Part shown: piece after piece, positions 46,722-55,154 of the stretch | Layout: every line of letters begins with the position of its first letter | Position numbering within the stretch: the stretch's first letter is position 1 | DNA from: Litorimonas taeanensis | Lineage (GTDB): Bacteria > Pseudomonadota > Alphaproteobacteria > Caulobacterales > Maricaulaceae | DNA length: 64,000 nucleotides | Direction of reading: 5' to 3' | NCBI RefSeq assembly: GCF_003634015.1 | Contig: NZ_RBII01000001.1 | Coordinates: 806,001 to 870,000 of the forward strand | Notes under the pieces: model-generated | The model's input: the letters and a program-made list of their open reading frames with translations, nothing else | Told to the model about the DNA's origin: nothing | The model's database searches: none | Made by a program: the position numbers and the translations under genes

Positions 46722-47533
46722 AGCGCCTCTCCTAATGTTTGATCCATAGAGCCTGCAGGGTTGCCACAACAAGGGCCGCCCACAGGTTTGGCAGGAACCC
46801 CTGCCACAGTACAGTTTTCTGTAACGGCCTTAAGAACGACCGAACCAGCGGCAACTTTGGCGCCATCACCAATTTTTATATTCCCTAAAATACTTGCACC
46901 CGCGCCTAATAAAACACGGTCTCCTATTTTGGGATGACGGTCTTCATGGGACTTTCCTGTCCCCCCCAGAGTGACGCCCTGTAGAATTGAACAATCATTC
47001 CCGACACGTGCAGTTTCGCCCATAACAAAGCCTGTAGCATGGTCCAACATAATGCCATGACCTATAACAGCTGCCGGGTTTATATCGACGCCGAAAAGCT
47101 CTGAACTTCTATTTTGCAAATGAAATGCCACTAAATCACGACCAGATTTAAATAAAGAATGCGCGCAACGATGAGTTTGGATGGCCATATAGCCTTTAAA
47201 ATATAAGAACGCCTGTAAATAAGAACGGCAAGCTGGATCACGTTCCTTAACGGCCAACAGGTCTTTCGCAGCAAACTCAACAATCGTCTCATCAAGTTCT
47301 ATTGCTTCTGAAAGGACTTGGCGTAACTTTAGGGCTGATAAGTCTGCTGTAGCATGTTTTTCCGCCAGATGGTTCACGATCGCACTACCTAAGCTGGATT
47401 GATCCAGAATGGTCGCATGCAAAAATGACGATAGAGATGTTTCTTTCACGGCATAAGCTGCAGCTTCCTGCTTCAAAAGGCTCCAAACCGATTGATCAGA
47501 GTTTTTATCTGTCGCAATATTTAAATTCGCCAT
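46718..47533 (-). CDS. cysE: Serine O-acetyltransferase
   Basis: Makes O-acetylserine from serine and acetyl-CoA at the start of cysteine synthesis. The 271-residue protein has the N-terminal helical SATase domain (SLSSFLHATILDQSSLGSAI; DPACRSYLQAFLYFKGY) and a C-terminal beta-helix with HGIMLDHATGFVMGET and GKSHEDRHPKIG. The last residues end [16 protein letters not shown] rather than the usual Ile, so the end that binds O-acetylserine sulfhydrylase may differ. It is coupled to the DUF3126 gene. Confidence 0.96.
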   Translation of the reverse strand: MANLNIATDKNSDQSVWSLLKQEAAAYAVKETSLSSFLHATILDQSSLGSAIVNHLAEKHATADLSALKLRQVLSEAIELDETIVEFAAKDLLAVKERDPACRSYLQAFLYFKGYMAIQTHRCAHSLFKSGRDLVAFHLQNRSSELFGVDINPAAVIGHGIMLDHATGFVMGETARVGNDCSILQGVTLGGTGKSHEDRHPKIGDRVLLGAGASILGNIKIGDGAKVAAGSVVLKAVTENCTVAGVPAKPVGGPCCGNPAGSMDQTLGEAL

Positions 47534-47657
47534 ATCGAATGCCTTTCGTCGGTCCCTTACAACGTCAGAGACGTAAGACGTAATTCGCTTTCAAGATAGG
47601 GAGGCAACATGAAAAAGCCAAACATTTTCTCAAAAGAGGATAAAGAAGCTACTGTTT

Positions 47658-48128
47658 CTAACCTCGCCCACGATAAGGCGGGACACCTTGTTCTGGTATC
47701 CAGAGCCCCTTGGGAGCTTCTCCGAACTGATAGAACACATCAATCGGTATACCTCCACGAGGATACCAATACCCACCAATACGAAGCCATTTAGGGCTCA
47801 ATTCCTTCACAAGGCGTTGACCGATTCCAGTCGTGCAAGCCTCATGAAAGTCACCATGATTTCTGAAACTGCCCAAATATAATTTGAAGGCTTTACTTTC
47901 AACGATCCATTTATCAGGGCAATAATCGACGACCAAATGCGCAAAATCAGGCTGTCCCGTGACCGGACAAATTGATGTAAACTCTGGTGCAACAAGGCGT
48001 ATCATATAAGGCTCAGAACACGGATTTTTTACCCGTTCTAAAACAGCCTCCTCTGGGGATTTTGGAAGCCCCTTCATTTGGCCAAGTTGGTTTAATTCAT
48101 CATAACGATCGGTCATTACACTATCCAT
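47658..48128 (-). CDS. queF: NADPH-dependent 7-cyano-7-deazaguanine reductase
   Basis: Reduces preQ0 to preQ1 in queuosine synthesis. The 156-residue (short, YkvM-type) protein has the nucleophilic Cys54 and Asp61 in [15 protein letters not shown], and the QueF motif ESKAFKLY (77-84). FRNHGDFHE supplies substrate residues. No other queuosine gene is in the window. Start could be ATG 48128 or 48116; neither has a good ribosome-binding site. Confidence 0.96.
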   Translation of the reverse strand: MDSVMTDRYDELNQLGQMKGLPKSPEEAVLERVKNPCSEPYMIRLVAPEFTSICPVTGQPDFAHLVVDYCPDKWIVESKAFKLYLGSFRNHGDFHEACTTGIGQRLVKELSPKWLRIGGYWYPRGGIPIDVFYQFGEAPKGLWIPEQGVPPYRGRG

Positions 48129-48278
48129 TCTAAGTGAGCGGCGGGTAGCCGAATAACAAACCTAACTCAAGCCCTGACGATATCCTTGAACAGTCATATC
48201 ACAACACAGCCGCATATAATCTTGGAACACAAATGCATTTTGAAACATTGATAACTCATTCAACTTTAGGAGTGAAAA

Positions 48279-48458
48279 ATGGAAAAAGAACATATTAAAG
48301 GTAAAGCTAACGAACTTGTCGGTAAAGCAAAAGAGAAGTTTGGAGAGTTAACAGATGATACGTCCCTTGAAGCGAAAGGGAAAGCTCAACAACTTAAAGG
48401 CAAAGTTCAAAACTCGATCGGCGATGCCAAAGATGCAGCCGAAAAGCTAAAGCGATAA
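48279..48458 (+). CDS. CsbD-family stress-response protein
   Basis: A 59-residue, Lys/Glu/Ala-rich helical protein. MEKEHIKGKANELVGKAKEK and KGKAQQLKGKVQNSIGDAK match the CsbD-like duplicated helical pattern seen in general-stress proteins. The start ATG follows TTTAGGAGTG, a good ribosome-binding site. A terminator follows within 50 bases. A GGAAC at 48224 could be the -35 box of an EcfG-type stress promoter, but no convincing -10 was found. Confidence 0.88.
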   Translation: MEKEHIKGKANELVGKAKEKFGELTDDTSLEAKGKAQQLKGKVQNSIGDAKDAAEKLKR

Positions 48459-48475
48459 AACATCGTATCAAAAAT

Positions 48476-48506
48476 AAAAGCCCATAGTCTTATAGTTTGG
48501 GCTTTT
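48476..48506. terminator. Bidirectional hairpin between the CsbD-like gene and the convergent hydrolase
   Basis: AAAAGCCCA (48476-48484) pairs with TGGGCTTTT (48498-48506) across a 13-base loop. The T-rich arm gives a terminator for the plus strand and its complement for the minus strand. The hydrolase stop codon (48505-48507) touches it. Confidence 0.8.
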
Positions 48507-49269
48507 ATTGAACATATCGGGTCGCCCATGCGGCCAGAACACGCCCAACATAATCTGCATCAGCAGCGTTTCTTAGAAGTAGATGGTCAGCCCCATCCAA
48601 GCTTACAAAACTTTTGGGGTGCTTGGCCATCATATATATGTGAGAGGCGTTTTCAATGCCCACAACGGCGTCTTGTGGAGAATGAAAGATCAATAGAGCT
48701 TTTGATAAATTACCAATTTCACTAGCAATATCATAATTTTCTATATCACTCAGGAATTGCTCCTTAATAATAAAAGGACGCCCTCCCAGTAAAACTTTGG
48801 CTTGCCCCTCTTCCTCAATCTCTTCTATTTTATCAGCGAACTGATGAATAATGTGAGTTGTGTCACAAGGAGACCCAATTGTTGCGACAGCCTTACATTC
48901 CGGAATATCGTCTGCAACTTTCAGCATCGCTGTGCCGCCAAAACTATGCCCAATTAATATGCATGGGGCTCGGCAGTTTTCTGTCAAAAAATTTGCAGCG
49001 GCTTTGATATCGGCGACGTTTGTTGAGAAATTCGTATCAGAGAAATCTCCACCAGAAGCACCTAAACCAGTGAAGTCGAACCGCAACATCCCGTAACCCT
49101 CCTCCACGAGAGCTTTGGAAATAGTCCGAATAGGTTTCAGGTCTTTACCGATTGAAAAACCATGGGCAAACAAAACCCACCCAATGACATCACCCTTATC
49201 AGGTCGGTCAATTTTAGCCGATATTATATCGCCTAAGGCTCCAATAAATTCAACTTTTTCAGTTTCCAT
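48505..49269 (-). CDS. Alpha/beta hydrolase (serine hydrolase)
   Basis: A 254-residue hydrolase with LFAHGFSIGKDLKPIR (oxyanion hole), RFDFTGLGASGGDF, nucleophile elbow LIGHSFGGTA (Ser), probable Asp in IFHSPQDAVVG, and His in LDGADHLLLR. It looks complete. Similar proteins are often fused to an OsmC domain; that part is missing here. Substrate unknown. Confidence 0.88.
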   Translation of the reverse strand: METEKVEFIGALGDIISAKIDRPDKGDVIGWVLFAHGFSIGKDLKPIRTISKALVEEGYGMLRFDFTGLGASGGDFSDTNFSTNVADIKAAANFLTENCRAPCILIGHSFGGTAMLKVADDIPECKAVATIGSPCDTTHIIHQFADKIEEIEEEGQAKVLLGGRPFIIKEQFLSDIENYDIASEIGNLSKALLIFHSPQDAVVGIENASHIYMMAKHPKSFVSLDGADHLLLRNAADADYVGRVLAAWATRYVQ

Positions 49270-49311
49270 GAGACGAACTTAATCAGCTTCATAAAGAAAC
49301 AGAAGAAGTTT

Positions 49312-50259
49312 CTATAAAAATGACTGCTGAAAACGTTTTAAAAAATTATTCAGATCAGCTTCTGCCAAATGATTAATCCCTGCCGCTGCGGATCGTCCTC
49401 CCCCAGTATCGAACTGCATAGCCAATTCGTCGGCACCCTTACGGCGAGTTAAAGGCGAACGAATGCTTACAAGGTACCCACCCTCTTTTAGTGTAAGAAT
49501 GGCATGAGCTCTATCTGGATGATTCTGCGCTAAGCTATTGCCATGGACTCCTGACATACGTCTGGATGCGGCTACGTTTGGCAAAACTAAAGCATAATGT
49601 GTGTCCGTCTCAATTATGGCTTCACCGTCTGACATTACCTTGCGATCGGCCTGATAGCCCTCCTCAAGGGCTTGATAGACTGTCGTGTTCGCCTCCAAAA
49701 ACGCCATTGGCGTTTCATATTGAACGAGTTCATTGTAAAGATCAGCAGGATGAAAGTGTAAGTCGTCTAGGTCTGCGCCATATCCATTATAATTAATCAA
49801 CACCCCTAAACGCTCTAGTCCCTCTAATGGAATTCTCAGCCTACGCCCCTTTTTCTTGGCCAATGCAGGAAAATTATCACCAAAAGCCGCAGTTACCGCC
49901 CATGCGCGGTATGCCTCACCAAGGTAATCATCGACTAATAAAGCTGTGCATATTTCAGGTGAGGTATCAATAAAAGTCTCAAGATTTGGATGCTTTGGTA
50001 TTGGATCTGCGTGGTGATGATCGAAGTAATATACTCCGGCCCCAGCTTCTAAAATTCGTTGCAGGGGAATACGGTTCTTAGAGAGTGAAATATCAAGAAC
50101 TGTTACGCGATCACCACTTTTGGCTTCGACTCGGTCAAGTAGAGCGATATCACGTTTTCGTCCTGTTATAAGTTTCGAATCACGTGGGTCAGCAAGGCGC
50201 AACTGAACAAGTGAGATAATGCCATCAGCATCACCGTTAAATACATCAAAGTCAGCCAT
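49312..50259 (-). CDS. DHH-family phosphoesterase
   Basis: A 315-residue protein with an N-terminal motif FNGDADGIISL, a DHH-type motif YYFDHHHADPIP (about 77-88), and a C-terminal DHHA1-like glycine motif FDTGGGRSAAAGIN. These are the metal- and substrate-binding elements of DHH/DHHA1 phosphoesterases, some of which act on oligoribonucleotides or cyclic dinucleotides. The exact substrate is unclear. Confidence 0.85.
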   Translation of the reverse strand: MADFDVFNGDADGIISLVQLRLADPRDSKLITGRKRDIALLDRVEAKSGDRVTVLDISLSKNRIPLQRILEAGAGVYYFDHHHADPIPKHPNLETFIDTSPEICTALLVDDYLGEAYRAWAVTAAFGDNFPALAKKKGRRLRIPLEGLERLGVLINYNGYGADLDDLHFHPADLYNELVQYETPMAFLEANTTVYQALEEGYQADRKVMSDGEAIIETDTHYALVLPNVAASRRMSGVHGNSLAQNHPDRAHAILTLKEGGYLVSIRSPLTRRKGADELAMQFDTGGGRSAAAGINHLAEADLNNFLKRFQQSFL

Positions 50260-50388
50260 TCGTTATCTTGCCTTATATATGTGAGCCTCAAACCGCCCCT
50301 AAATCCAATATTTAGCTTCGCTAGAAAGACTTAGACGTCGTTGCAGGGGTATAAATGATAATTTTCCTCATTCCAGCGCATAAAAATG

Positions 50389-50417
50389 CTTGCTCGTCTG
50401 TTTCCATCGCCTTAAGT
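50389..50417 (+). promoter_or_regulatory. Possible promoter of tRNA-Leu
   Basis: CTTGCT (50389-50394) and TTAAGT (50412-50417) are separated by 17 bases, resembling a sigma-70 promoter with the alphaproteobacterial CTTG-type -35. The tRNA begins 14 bases downstream. Sequence match is imperfect. Confidence 0.3.
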
Positions 50418-50430
50418 CAGCGGAAAGTCA

Positions 50431-50517
50431 GCGGGCGTGGTGGAATTGGTAGACACGCAAGACTTAAAATCTTGTTCCTTTATAGGAGTGCCGGTTCGAT
50501 TCCGGCCGCCCGCACCA
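50431..50517 (+). tRNA. tRNA-Leu (anticodon TAA)
   Basis: An 87-base tRNA. The 7-bp acceptor stem GCGGGCG pairs with CGCCCGC (50507-50513), discriminator A, and CCA is encoded. The anticodon stem CAAGA/TCTTG encloses CTTAAAA with TAA. A long variable arm is typical of class II tRNA-Leu, and GGTTCGATTCC is the T arm. Confidence 0.97.
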
Positions 50518-50519
50518 CT

Positions 50520-51257
50520 TCACTCATTAGCTGACAATTCGAAGACGAGCTTCTCAAGCTTCTCTTTGACCTCATCTAAAATCACCATATCTCTACCACG
50601 GGCTACAAAATTAACCCCGCGCAAATCATCGTTAAAAAAAGGGTAGCTACCCAAGCTAACGCCAGAATATTGAGACTCAATAGCCGCTAATGGTGCCGCG
50701 GCATCGCCCTCGCCTATTCCAGAAGCCGTAACGCTGATAGAAAACGTCTTTGCGCCGCCCTCTATTCTATGAGCGACATCAGCTAGCATGCCCTTCATGA
50801 TTTGAGGAACACCCGCCATAGTAAAGACATTTTTCGTTTGAAACCCGGGGGCTTGGCTAACGGGGTTGTCAATGAGAACGGCTCCGTCTGGAACTCTAGC
50901 CATTCGACGTCTGGCGGCATTTAGTTCTTCATCACTGTAACGCTTACGAAGTACGTTTAACGCGTCTTCGCGCTCAGATATGCCAATACCAAACGCCGAT
51001 GCAATTGAATCTGCCGTGATATCATCATGAGTAGGCCCAATCCCGCCAGTCGTGAAAACATAATCGAAGCGATCAGAGAAGTCTTTAACGGTTTGACTAA
51101 TGATATTTGCATTATCTGCGATAATGCGAGCTTCGCCTATCGTCACTCCTAAAGGCGTCAAAAACTTTGCGATTGATGAAAGGTTAGTGTCCTGAGTACG
51201 ACCTGAGAGAAGCTCGTCTCCAATAAGAATCACGCCCGCCGTGACGATTTTTGTCAT
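50520..51257 (-). CDS. CinA-like competence/damage-inducible protein (molybdopterin-binding domain)
   Basis: A 245-residue protein with the CinA N-terminal MoaB/MoeA-like domain (GVILIGDELLSGRTQDTN; FTTGGIGPTHDDITADSIA). It lacks the C-terminal nicotinamide-nucleotide deamidase domain of full CinA (about 400 residues), so it corresponds to the separate-domain form. ADP-ribose pyrophosphatase activity has been reported for some CinA N-terminal domains. It ends 2 bases after the tRNA. Confidence 0.88.
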   Translation of the reverse strand: MTKIVTAGVILIGDELLSGRTQDTNLSSIAKFLTPLGVTIGEARIIADNANIISQTVKDFSDRFDYVFTTGGIGPTHDDITADSIASAFGIGISEREDALNVLRKRYSDEELNAARRRMARVPDGAVLIDNPVSQAPGFQTKNVFTMAGVPQIMKGMLADVAHRIEGGAKTFSISVTASGIGEGDAAAPLAAIESQYSGVSLGSYPFFNDDLRGVNFVARGRDMVILDEVKEKLEKLVFELSANE

Positions 51258-51412
51258 ATTCAGTCCCTTTGAAAACCACCCATAAAATTAATATAGATGA
51301 ATAAAAGCCAACAATAAGGCTCAGATAACATTCAGACCCTGTCACCTAAAGAGTGTTCATACCGCCATAACCAGTCAAGGAAATAGAGGCGAACAACTTT
51401 TAGGAGACTAAC

Positions 51413-52042
51413 ATGCGCATTCTTACTCTGACCGCGATTTCGCTTTCTACATTGGCTCTCTCTGGCAATGCATTCGCTCAAAACTACAATCATTACAACA
51501 GTAGTTATAACGCACACGAAGCCTGCAAAACAAATGAGAACAAACAAAAACTTTTGGGTGGTGGAATTGGCGCTGTAGCTGGAGCAGTATTGGGGTCACA
51601 GGTCTCTGGGCGAGGCGCTAGAACCGAAGGATCTGCTATCGGAGCCGTGATAGGCGGCCTTGCTGGCGCGGGAATCGCAGACAAACGAATTGATTGCGAT
51701 CCAGTTTATTCTACACAGCCACAGCCTGTATATTATCCATCACAGCCATCAACCTATCAAACTGTGCCAGCGCGCCACACATCAACAAAGCGATATCCTG
51801 TGACCACAAGAGTGAGTAGTCATCCTGTTTATTCGAATCCTGGTTATAGCACTACACAGAATCAAAACGCTTCATATCATACGGCTCAATCTCAGCCACA
51901 CAGAGTACGAAGCTACCCTACAACCAATCATCAAAACAATTACCACCGCTCAACATATGTGACGTCGCAGAATAGACATGTTGTACAAACCCGAAGCACT
52001 AAACATTATCATGGTAAGTATGAGTGCCACACACATCACTAA
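51413..52042 (+). CDS. Glycine-zipper 2TM envelope protein with His/Tyr/Ser-rich tail
   Basis: A 209-residue exported protein. The signal peptide ends near GNAFAQ (about 22). A glycine zipper LLGGGIGAVAGAVLG and IGAVIGGLAGAGIAD (about 47-88) matches the 17-kDa surface-antigen family. The last 120 residues are rich in His, Tyr, Gln, Ser and Thr, are probably disordered, and end in HTHH. It carries a good ribosome-binding site (TTAGGAG) and a terminator follows. Likely outer-membrane or periplasmic; metal binding by the His tail is speculative. Confidence 0.85.
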   Translation: MRILTLTAISLSTLALSGNAFAQNYNHYNSSYNAHEACKTNENKQKLLGGGIGAVAGAVLGSQVSGRGARTEGSAIGAVIGGLAGAGIADKRIDCDPVYSTQPQPVYYPSQPSTYQTVPARHTSTKRYPVTTRVSSHPVYSNPGYSTTQNQNASYHTAQSQPHRVRSYPTTNHQNNYHRSTYVTSQNRHVVQTRSTKHYHGKYECHTHH

Positions 52043-52064
52043 CCTTATTACTGCAACTTTAATG

Positions 52065-52093
52065 AAAACGCCGCGCTTTATCGGGGCGTTTTT
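52065..52093 (+). terminator. Rho-independent terminator after the glycine-zipper gene
   Basis: AAAACGCCGCG (52065-52075) pairs with CGGGGCGTTTT (52082-52092), one G-G mismatch, then T-rich sequence. It separates this gene from map. Confidence 0.85.
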
Positions 52094-52168
52094 GCTATAA
52101 ATTCAAGCAAGACTAGGCGGACGGTTATAAGCACTAGCGAACTATAAGCTAGGCTGTTATAGGGCAGC

Positions 52169-52990
52169 ATGAATTATGTAGATGCAGCAAACGCCGATGA
52201 TTTACGTGACGGCGCAATTAAACTCCACGGTGAAGAAGGCTTTGTAGGCATGCGTAAGGCAGGTCGCCTCTCCGCTGAATGCCTTGATATGCTTGCCGAT
52301 ATGGTCAAACCTGGCGTTACAACAGCAGCTCTCGATAAAGCCGCTTTCGAATTCATCACCGACAATGGAGGACTACCAGCTACGGTTGGATATCGAGGCT
52401 ATAAACATTCATTATGCACCTCTATCAATCATGTTGTCTGCCACGGCATACCAAATGATAAGCCCTTAAAGAATGGTGACAGTTTAAATATTGACGTTAC
52501 GTCTATTGTAGATGGCTGGCATGGCGATACATCCAGAATGTACACGGTTGGTAATGTCGATAGAAAAACGGAACGCTTAATAAACATCACATATGACAGC
52601 TTGATGCTCGGTATTGCTGCTGTAAAACCAGGAAACACGACAGGTGATATCGGTCACGCCATTCAAAAATTTGCCGAAGGCGAACGTTGTTCAGTCGTCA
52701 CGGACTTTTGTGGTCACGGTGTCGGACGTCTCTTTCATGACTCACCCAATATCTTACACTTTGGTCGCCCAGGCGAAGGTGAAGTGCTGCGCGAAGGGAT
52801 GTTTTTTACAATCGAGCCGATGATAAATTTAGGACGTCCTGATGTAAAAGTACTTTCTGATGGGTGGACAGCTGTTACTCGGGATAGAAAACTTACAGCG
52901 CAATTTGAGCACTCTATAGGCGTGACGAAAGATGGCTGTGAAATTTTCACTTTGTCGCCCAAGGGCCTCAATCGCCCACCTTACGCTTAA
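52169..52990 (+). CDS. map: Methionine aminopeptidase, type I
   Basis: Removes the initiator methionine. The 273-residue protein has the metal ligands D109 (SLNIDVTSI), D120 (WHGDTSRMY), then His in CGHGVGRLFHD and Glu in FTIEPM and QFEHSIG. VCHGIPNDKPL carries the conserved active-site His92. It has about 20 extra N-terminal residues. A short gap of 12 bases leads to radC. Confidence 0.96.
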   Translation: MNYVDAANADDLRDGAIKLHGEEGFVGMRKAGRLSAECLDMLADMVKPGVTTAALDKAAFEFITDNGGLPATVGYRGYKHSLCTSINHVVCHGIPNDKPLKNGDSLNIDVTSIVDGWHGDTSRMYTVGNVDRKTERLINITYDSLMLGIAAVKPGNTTGDIGHAIQKFAEGERCSVVTDFCGHGVGRLFHDSPNILHFGRPGEGEVLREGMFFTIEPMINLGRPDVKVLSDGWTAVTRDRKLTAQFEHSIGVTKDGCEIFTLSPKGLNRPPYA

Positions 52991-53002
52991 AAGGCTCTGA
53001 TT

Positions 53003-53692
53003 TTGGCCGAAACAAAGCCAAAGCCACACTATCTCCAGCACAGGGACCGTCAGCGCGCAAAATTTGCGGAACATGGGGCTGACCCTATGGCCGATTATGA
53101 ACTGCTAGAGCTTTTTTTGTTTAATTCAATTCCTCGACGCGATGTGAAACCCATTGCCAAAGATCTCCTTGTCCACTTTGGTAATCTCGCTGAAGTTTGC
53201 GCCGCACCATTACATCGCTTGATTGAGATTAAAGGCATCGGTGAGAAAACGGCAATTGATTTAAAGCTCCTACATGCTGCCTCCGTGCGCATGGGCCGGG
53301 AAAGTCTTCTGGGACGCCCCGTATTATCATCATGGACAGCTTTACTTGATTATTGTCGCTCAGCCATGCAATTCGAACCAGTCGAGCAGTTTCGTGTATT
53401 ATTTTTGGATCGAAAAAACCGGCTCATCGCTGATGAAGTATTAGGCAGAGGCACCATAGACCGCGCGCCTGTTTATCCGAGAGAAATCATTAAACGCGCC
53501 CTCGCCCTCGAATCTACGGCTATAATTCTCGCTCACAATCACCCTAGCGGCGACCCAACACCAAGTCATTCTGATATAGTTATGACCAAAGAAGTGGTTG
53601 CCGCTGCAAAAGCCATGAATGTTGTGGTGCATGACCACTTAATCATCGGCCGAGAAAATATCGCCAGCTTTAAAACCTTAGGCCTGATGTAA
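53003..53692 (+). CDS. radC: RadC-family JAB/MPN protein
   Basis: A 229-residue protein of the UPF0758 family. It has an N-terminal helix-hairpin-helix-like segment (LIEIKGIGEKTAIDLK) and a JAMM zinc motif LAHNHPSGDPTPSHSD. TTG is the probable start; no ATG is in frame nearby. Its role in DNA repair is uncertain despite the historical name. It follows map by 12 bases on the same strand. Confidence 0.93.
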   Translation: MAETKPKPHYLQHRDRQRAKFAEHGADPMADYELLELFLFNSIPRRDVKPIAKDLLVHFGNLAEVCAAPLHRLIEIKGIGEKTAIDLKLLHAASVRMGRESLLGRPVLSSWTALLDYCRSAMQFEPVEQFRVLFLDRKNRLIADEVLGRGTIDRAPVYPREIIKRALALESTAIILAHNHPSGDPTPSHSDIVMTKEVVAAAKAMNVVVHDHLIIGRENIASFKTLGLM

Positions 53693-53801
53693 TATGACAG
53701 AAAAATCATTGCCCATGCAGTGATTAAGTAACTCCCATGCAATCTTCTATCTTGACGCCTTTAATAGGATAGGTTCTGGTAAAAGAAAAAACGGGAAAAA
53801 T

Positions 53802-55121
53802 ATGAGCGACTCAATCAAGACTATGAATCCGCCCAGCAAGGGCTATAGAACCTTTGTTATAATTCTACTTACTTTAGTATATGGGTTTAACTTTATTGAC
53901 CGCCAGATTGTCGGCATTTTAGCGCCTTTCATTCAAGCAGACCTCGGGTTATCAAATACTCAGTTGGGCCTACTTATCGGATTTGTTTTTGCAGCTTTTT
54001 ACACAATTATGGGGATCCCTATCGCCTTCCTTGCTGATCGGGTCAACCGCGTAGGATTGTTAAGTGTGGCCCTAGCTGTGTGGAGCGGCTTCACGGCTTT
54101 AACGGGGTTTGCACAGAATTTTTGGCAAATTGGTCTTGCACGAATGGGCGTTGGTATTGGCGAAGCGGGCGGAAGCCCTCCATCACACGCGATTATCTCA
54201 GATATGTACCCAAAAGAGGAAAGAGCGGGAGCATTAGGCCTATATTCTCTAGGAATTCCTCTAGGTATTATGAGTGCTTACTTCATCACGGCAGCCTTAC
54301 TTGGTGCAGATCCCTCAACAGTCGACTGGAGACGAATCTTTATTATCCTAGGGGTCTCAGGAATATTATTGGCCGTAATTGTTCGAATTCTTGTGAAAGA
54401 ACCAGAACGTGGAGCTATGGAAAAAAACAAAACCGGCACCATTAAAAAGATACCATTTTCCGAAGCTGTGCCGGCGTTGTTAAAAATAAAATCGTGGTGG
54501 TTTATGGCCTTTGGGATCGCCTTCGCGTCCTTTGCAGCTTACGCTTTTTCAGGGTTTCAAACTAAATTCATTCGCCTGTTAGACCCCGAATTTGATTTCA
54601 GAAAAGTCATTATAATACTCGGTTTCATTTACGGCACTTTTTATGTGGCTGGTACTTATTTCGGTGCAAAGCTAGTCGATTGGAAAGCCAAGACTGATGT
54701 AAGAGCCTATGGATACATCCCAGGGATTGCGACACTAATTGCTCTTCCCATTGGCATTGCGTGTTTTTTAGCACCTAACCTTTATATTCACTTAGCTTTA
54801 ACCGCGATATTTCAACTTTGCATCGGCGTATATCTAGGGCCCAGCTTTGCAATTGCGCAAACTCTGGCACCAGTTCATGTTCGCGCGATGTCTACCGCCT
54901 TATTTTTCTTCATTTTGAATATGATTGCCTTGGGCGGTGGCCCAACTGCAGCAGGCATACTGATTGATGTGTTTAAGGGTTCATATAATGAACTCGAAGC
55001 CACACGGTATGCAATGATACTCATATGCGGAATACTTTTCGTTGCATTCATCTTCTTTATGATGGTCAGCAAGTCCCTTCCTAAAGATTGGGCCATTGCA
55101 GAAGCGCGTAATGAAAGCTAA
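53802..55121 (+). CDS. MFS transporter, spinster-like
   Basis: A 439-residue 12-helix transporter. The start of helix 1 ends NFIDRQIVGILAPFIQADLGLS, typical of Spns-like MFS, and GIPIAFLADRVNRVG is motif A. GVGIGEAGGSPPSHAIISDMYP is the helix 5 antiporter-like signature. Substrate unknown; homologues transport sphingolipid-like or aromatic compounds. It precedes purB by 33 bases, but co-regulation is unproven. Confidence 0.88.
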   Translation: MSDSIKTMNPPSKGYRTFVIILLTLVYGFNFIDRQIVGILAPFIQADLGLSNTQLGLLIGFVFAAFYTIMGIPIAFLADRVNRVGLLSVALAVWSGFTALTGFAQNFWQIGLARMGVGIGEAGGSPPSHAIISDMYPKEERAGALGLYSLGIPLGIMSAYFITAALLGADPSTVDWRRIFIILGVSGILLAVIVRILVKEPERGAMEKNKTGTIKKIPFSEAVPALLKIKSWWFMAFGIAFASFAAYAFSGFQTKFIRLLDPEFDFRKVIIILGFIYGTFYVAGTYFGAKLVDWKAKTDVRAYGYIPGIATLIALPIGIACFLAPNLYIHLALTAIFQLCIGVYLGPSFAIAQTLAPVHVRAMSTALFFFILNMIALGGGPTAAGILIDVFKGSYNELEATRYAMILICGILFVAFIFFMMVSKSLPKDWAIAEARNES

Positions 55122-55154
55122 GGGGCGTGCAAATTATTAAATTGTGAGTCTCCC

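Noticed and set aside
48224-48250. EcfG-type stress promoter before the CsbD-like gene
   Set aside because: GGAAC is present, but no CGTT-like -10 lies at the right spacing.
50437-50646. 69-codon plus-strand ORF over the tRNA
   Set aside because: It reads through tRNA-Leu(TAA); the protein start is the classic artefact of tRNA genes.
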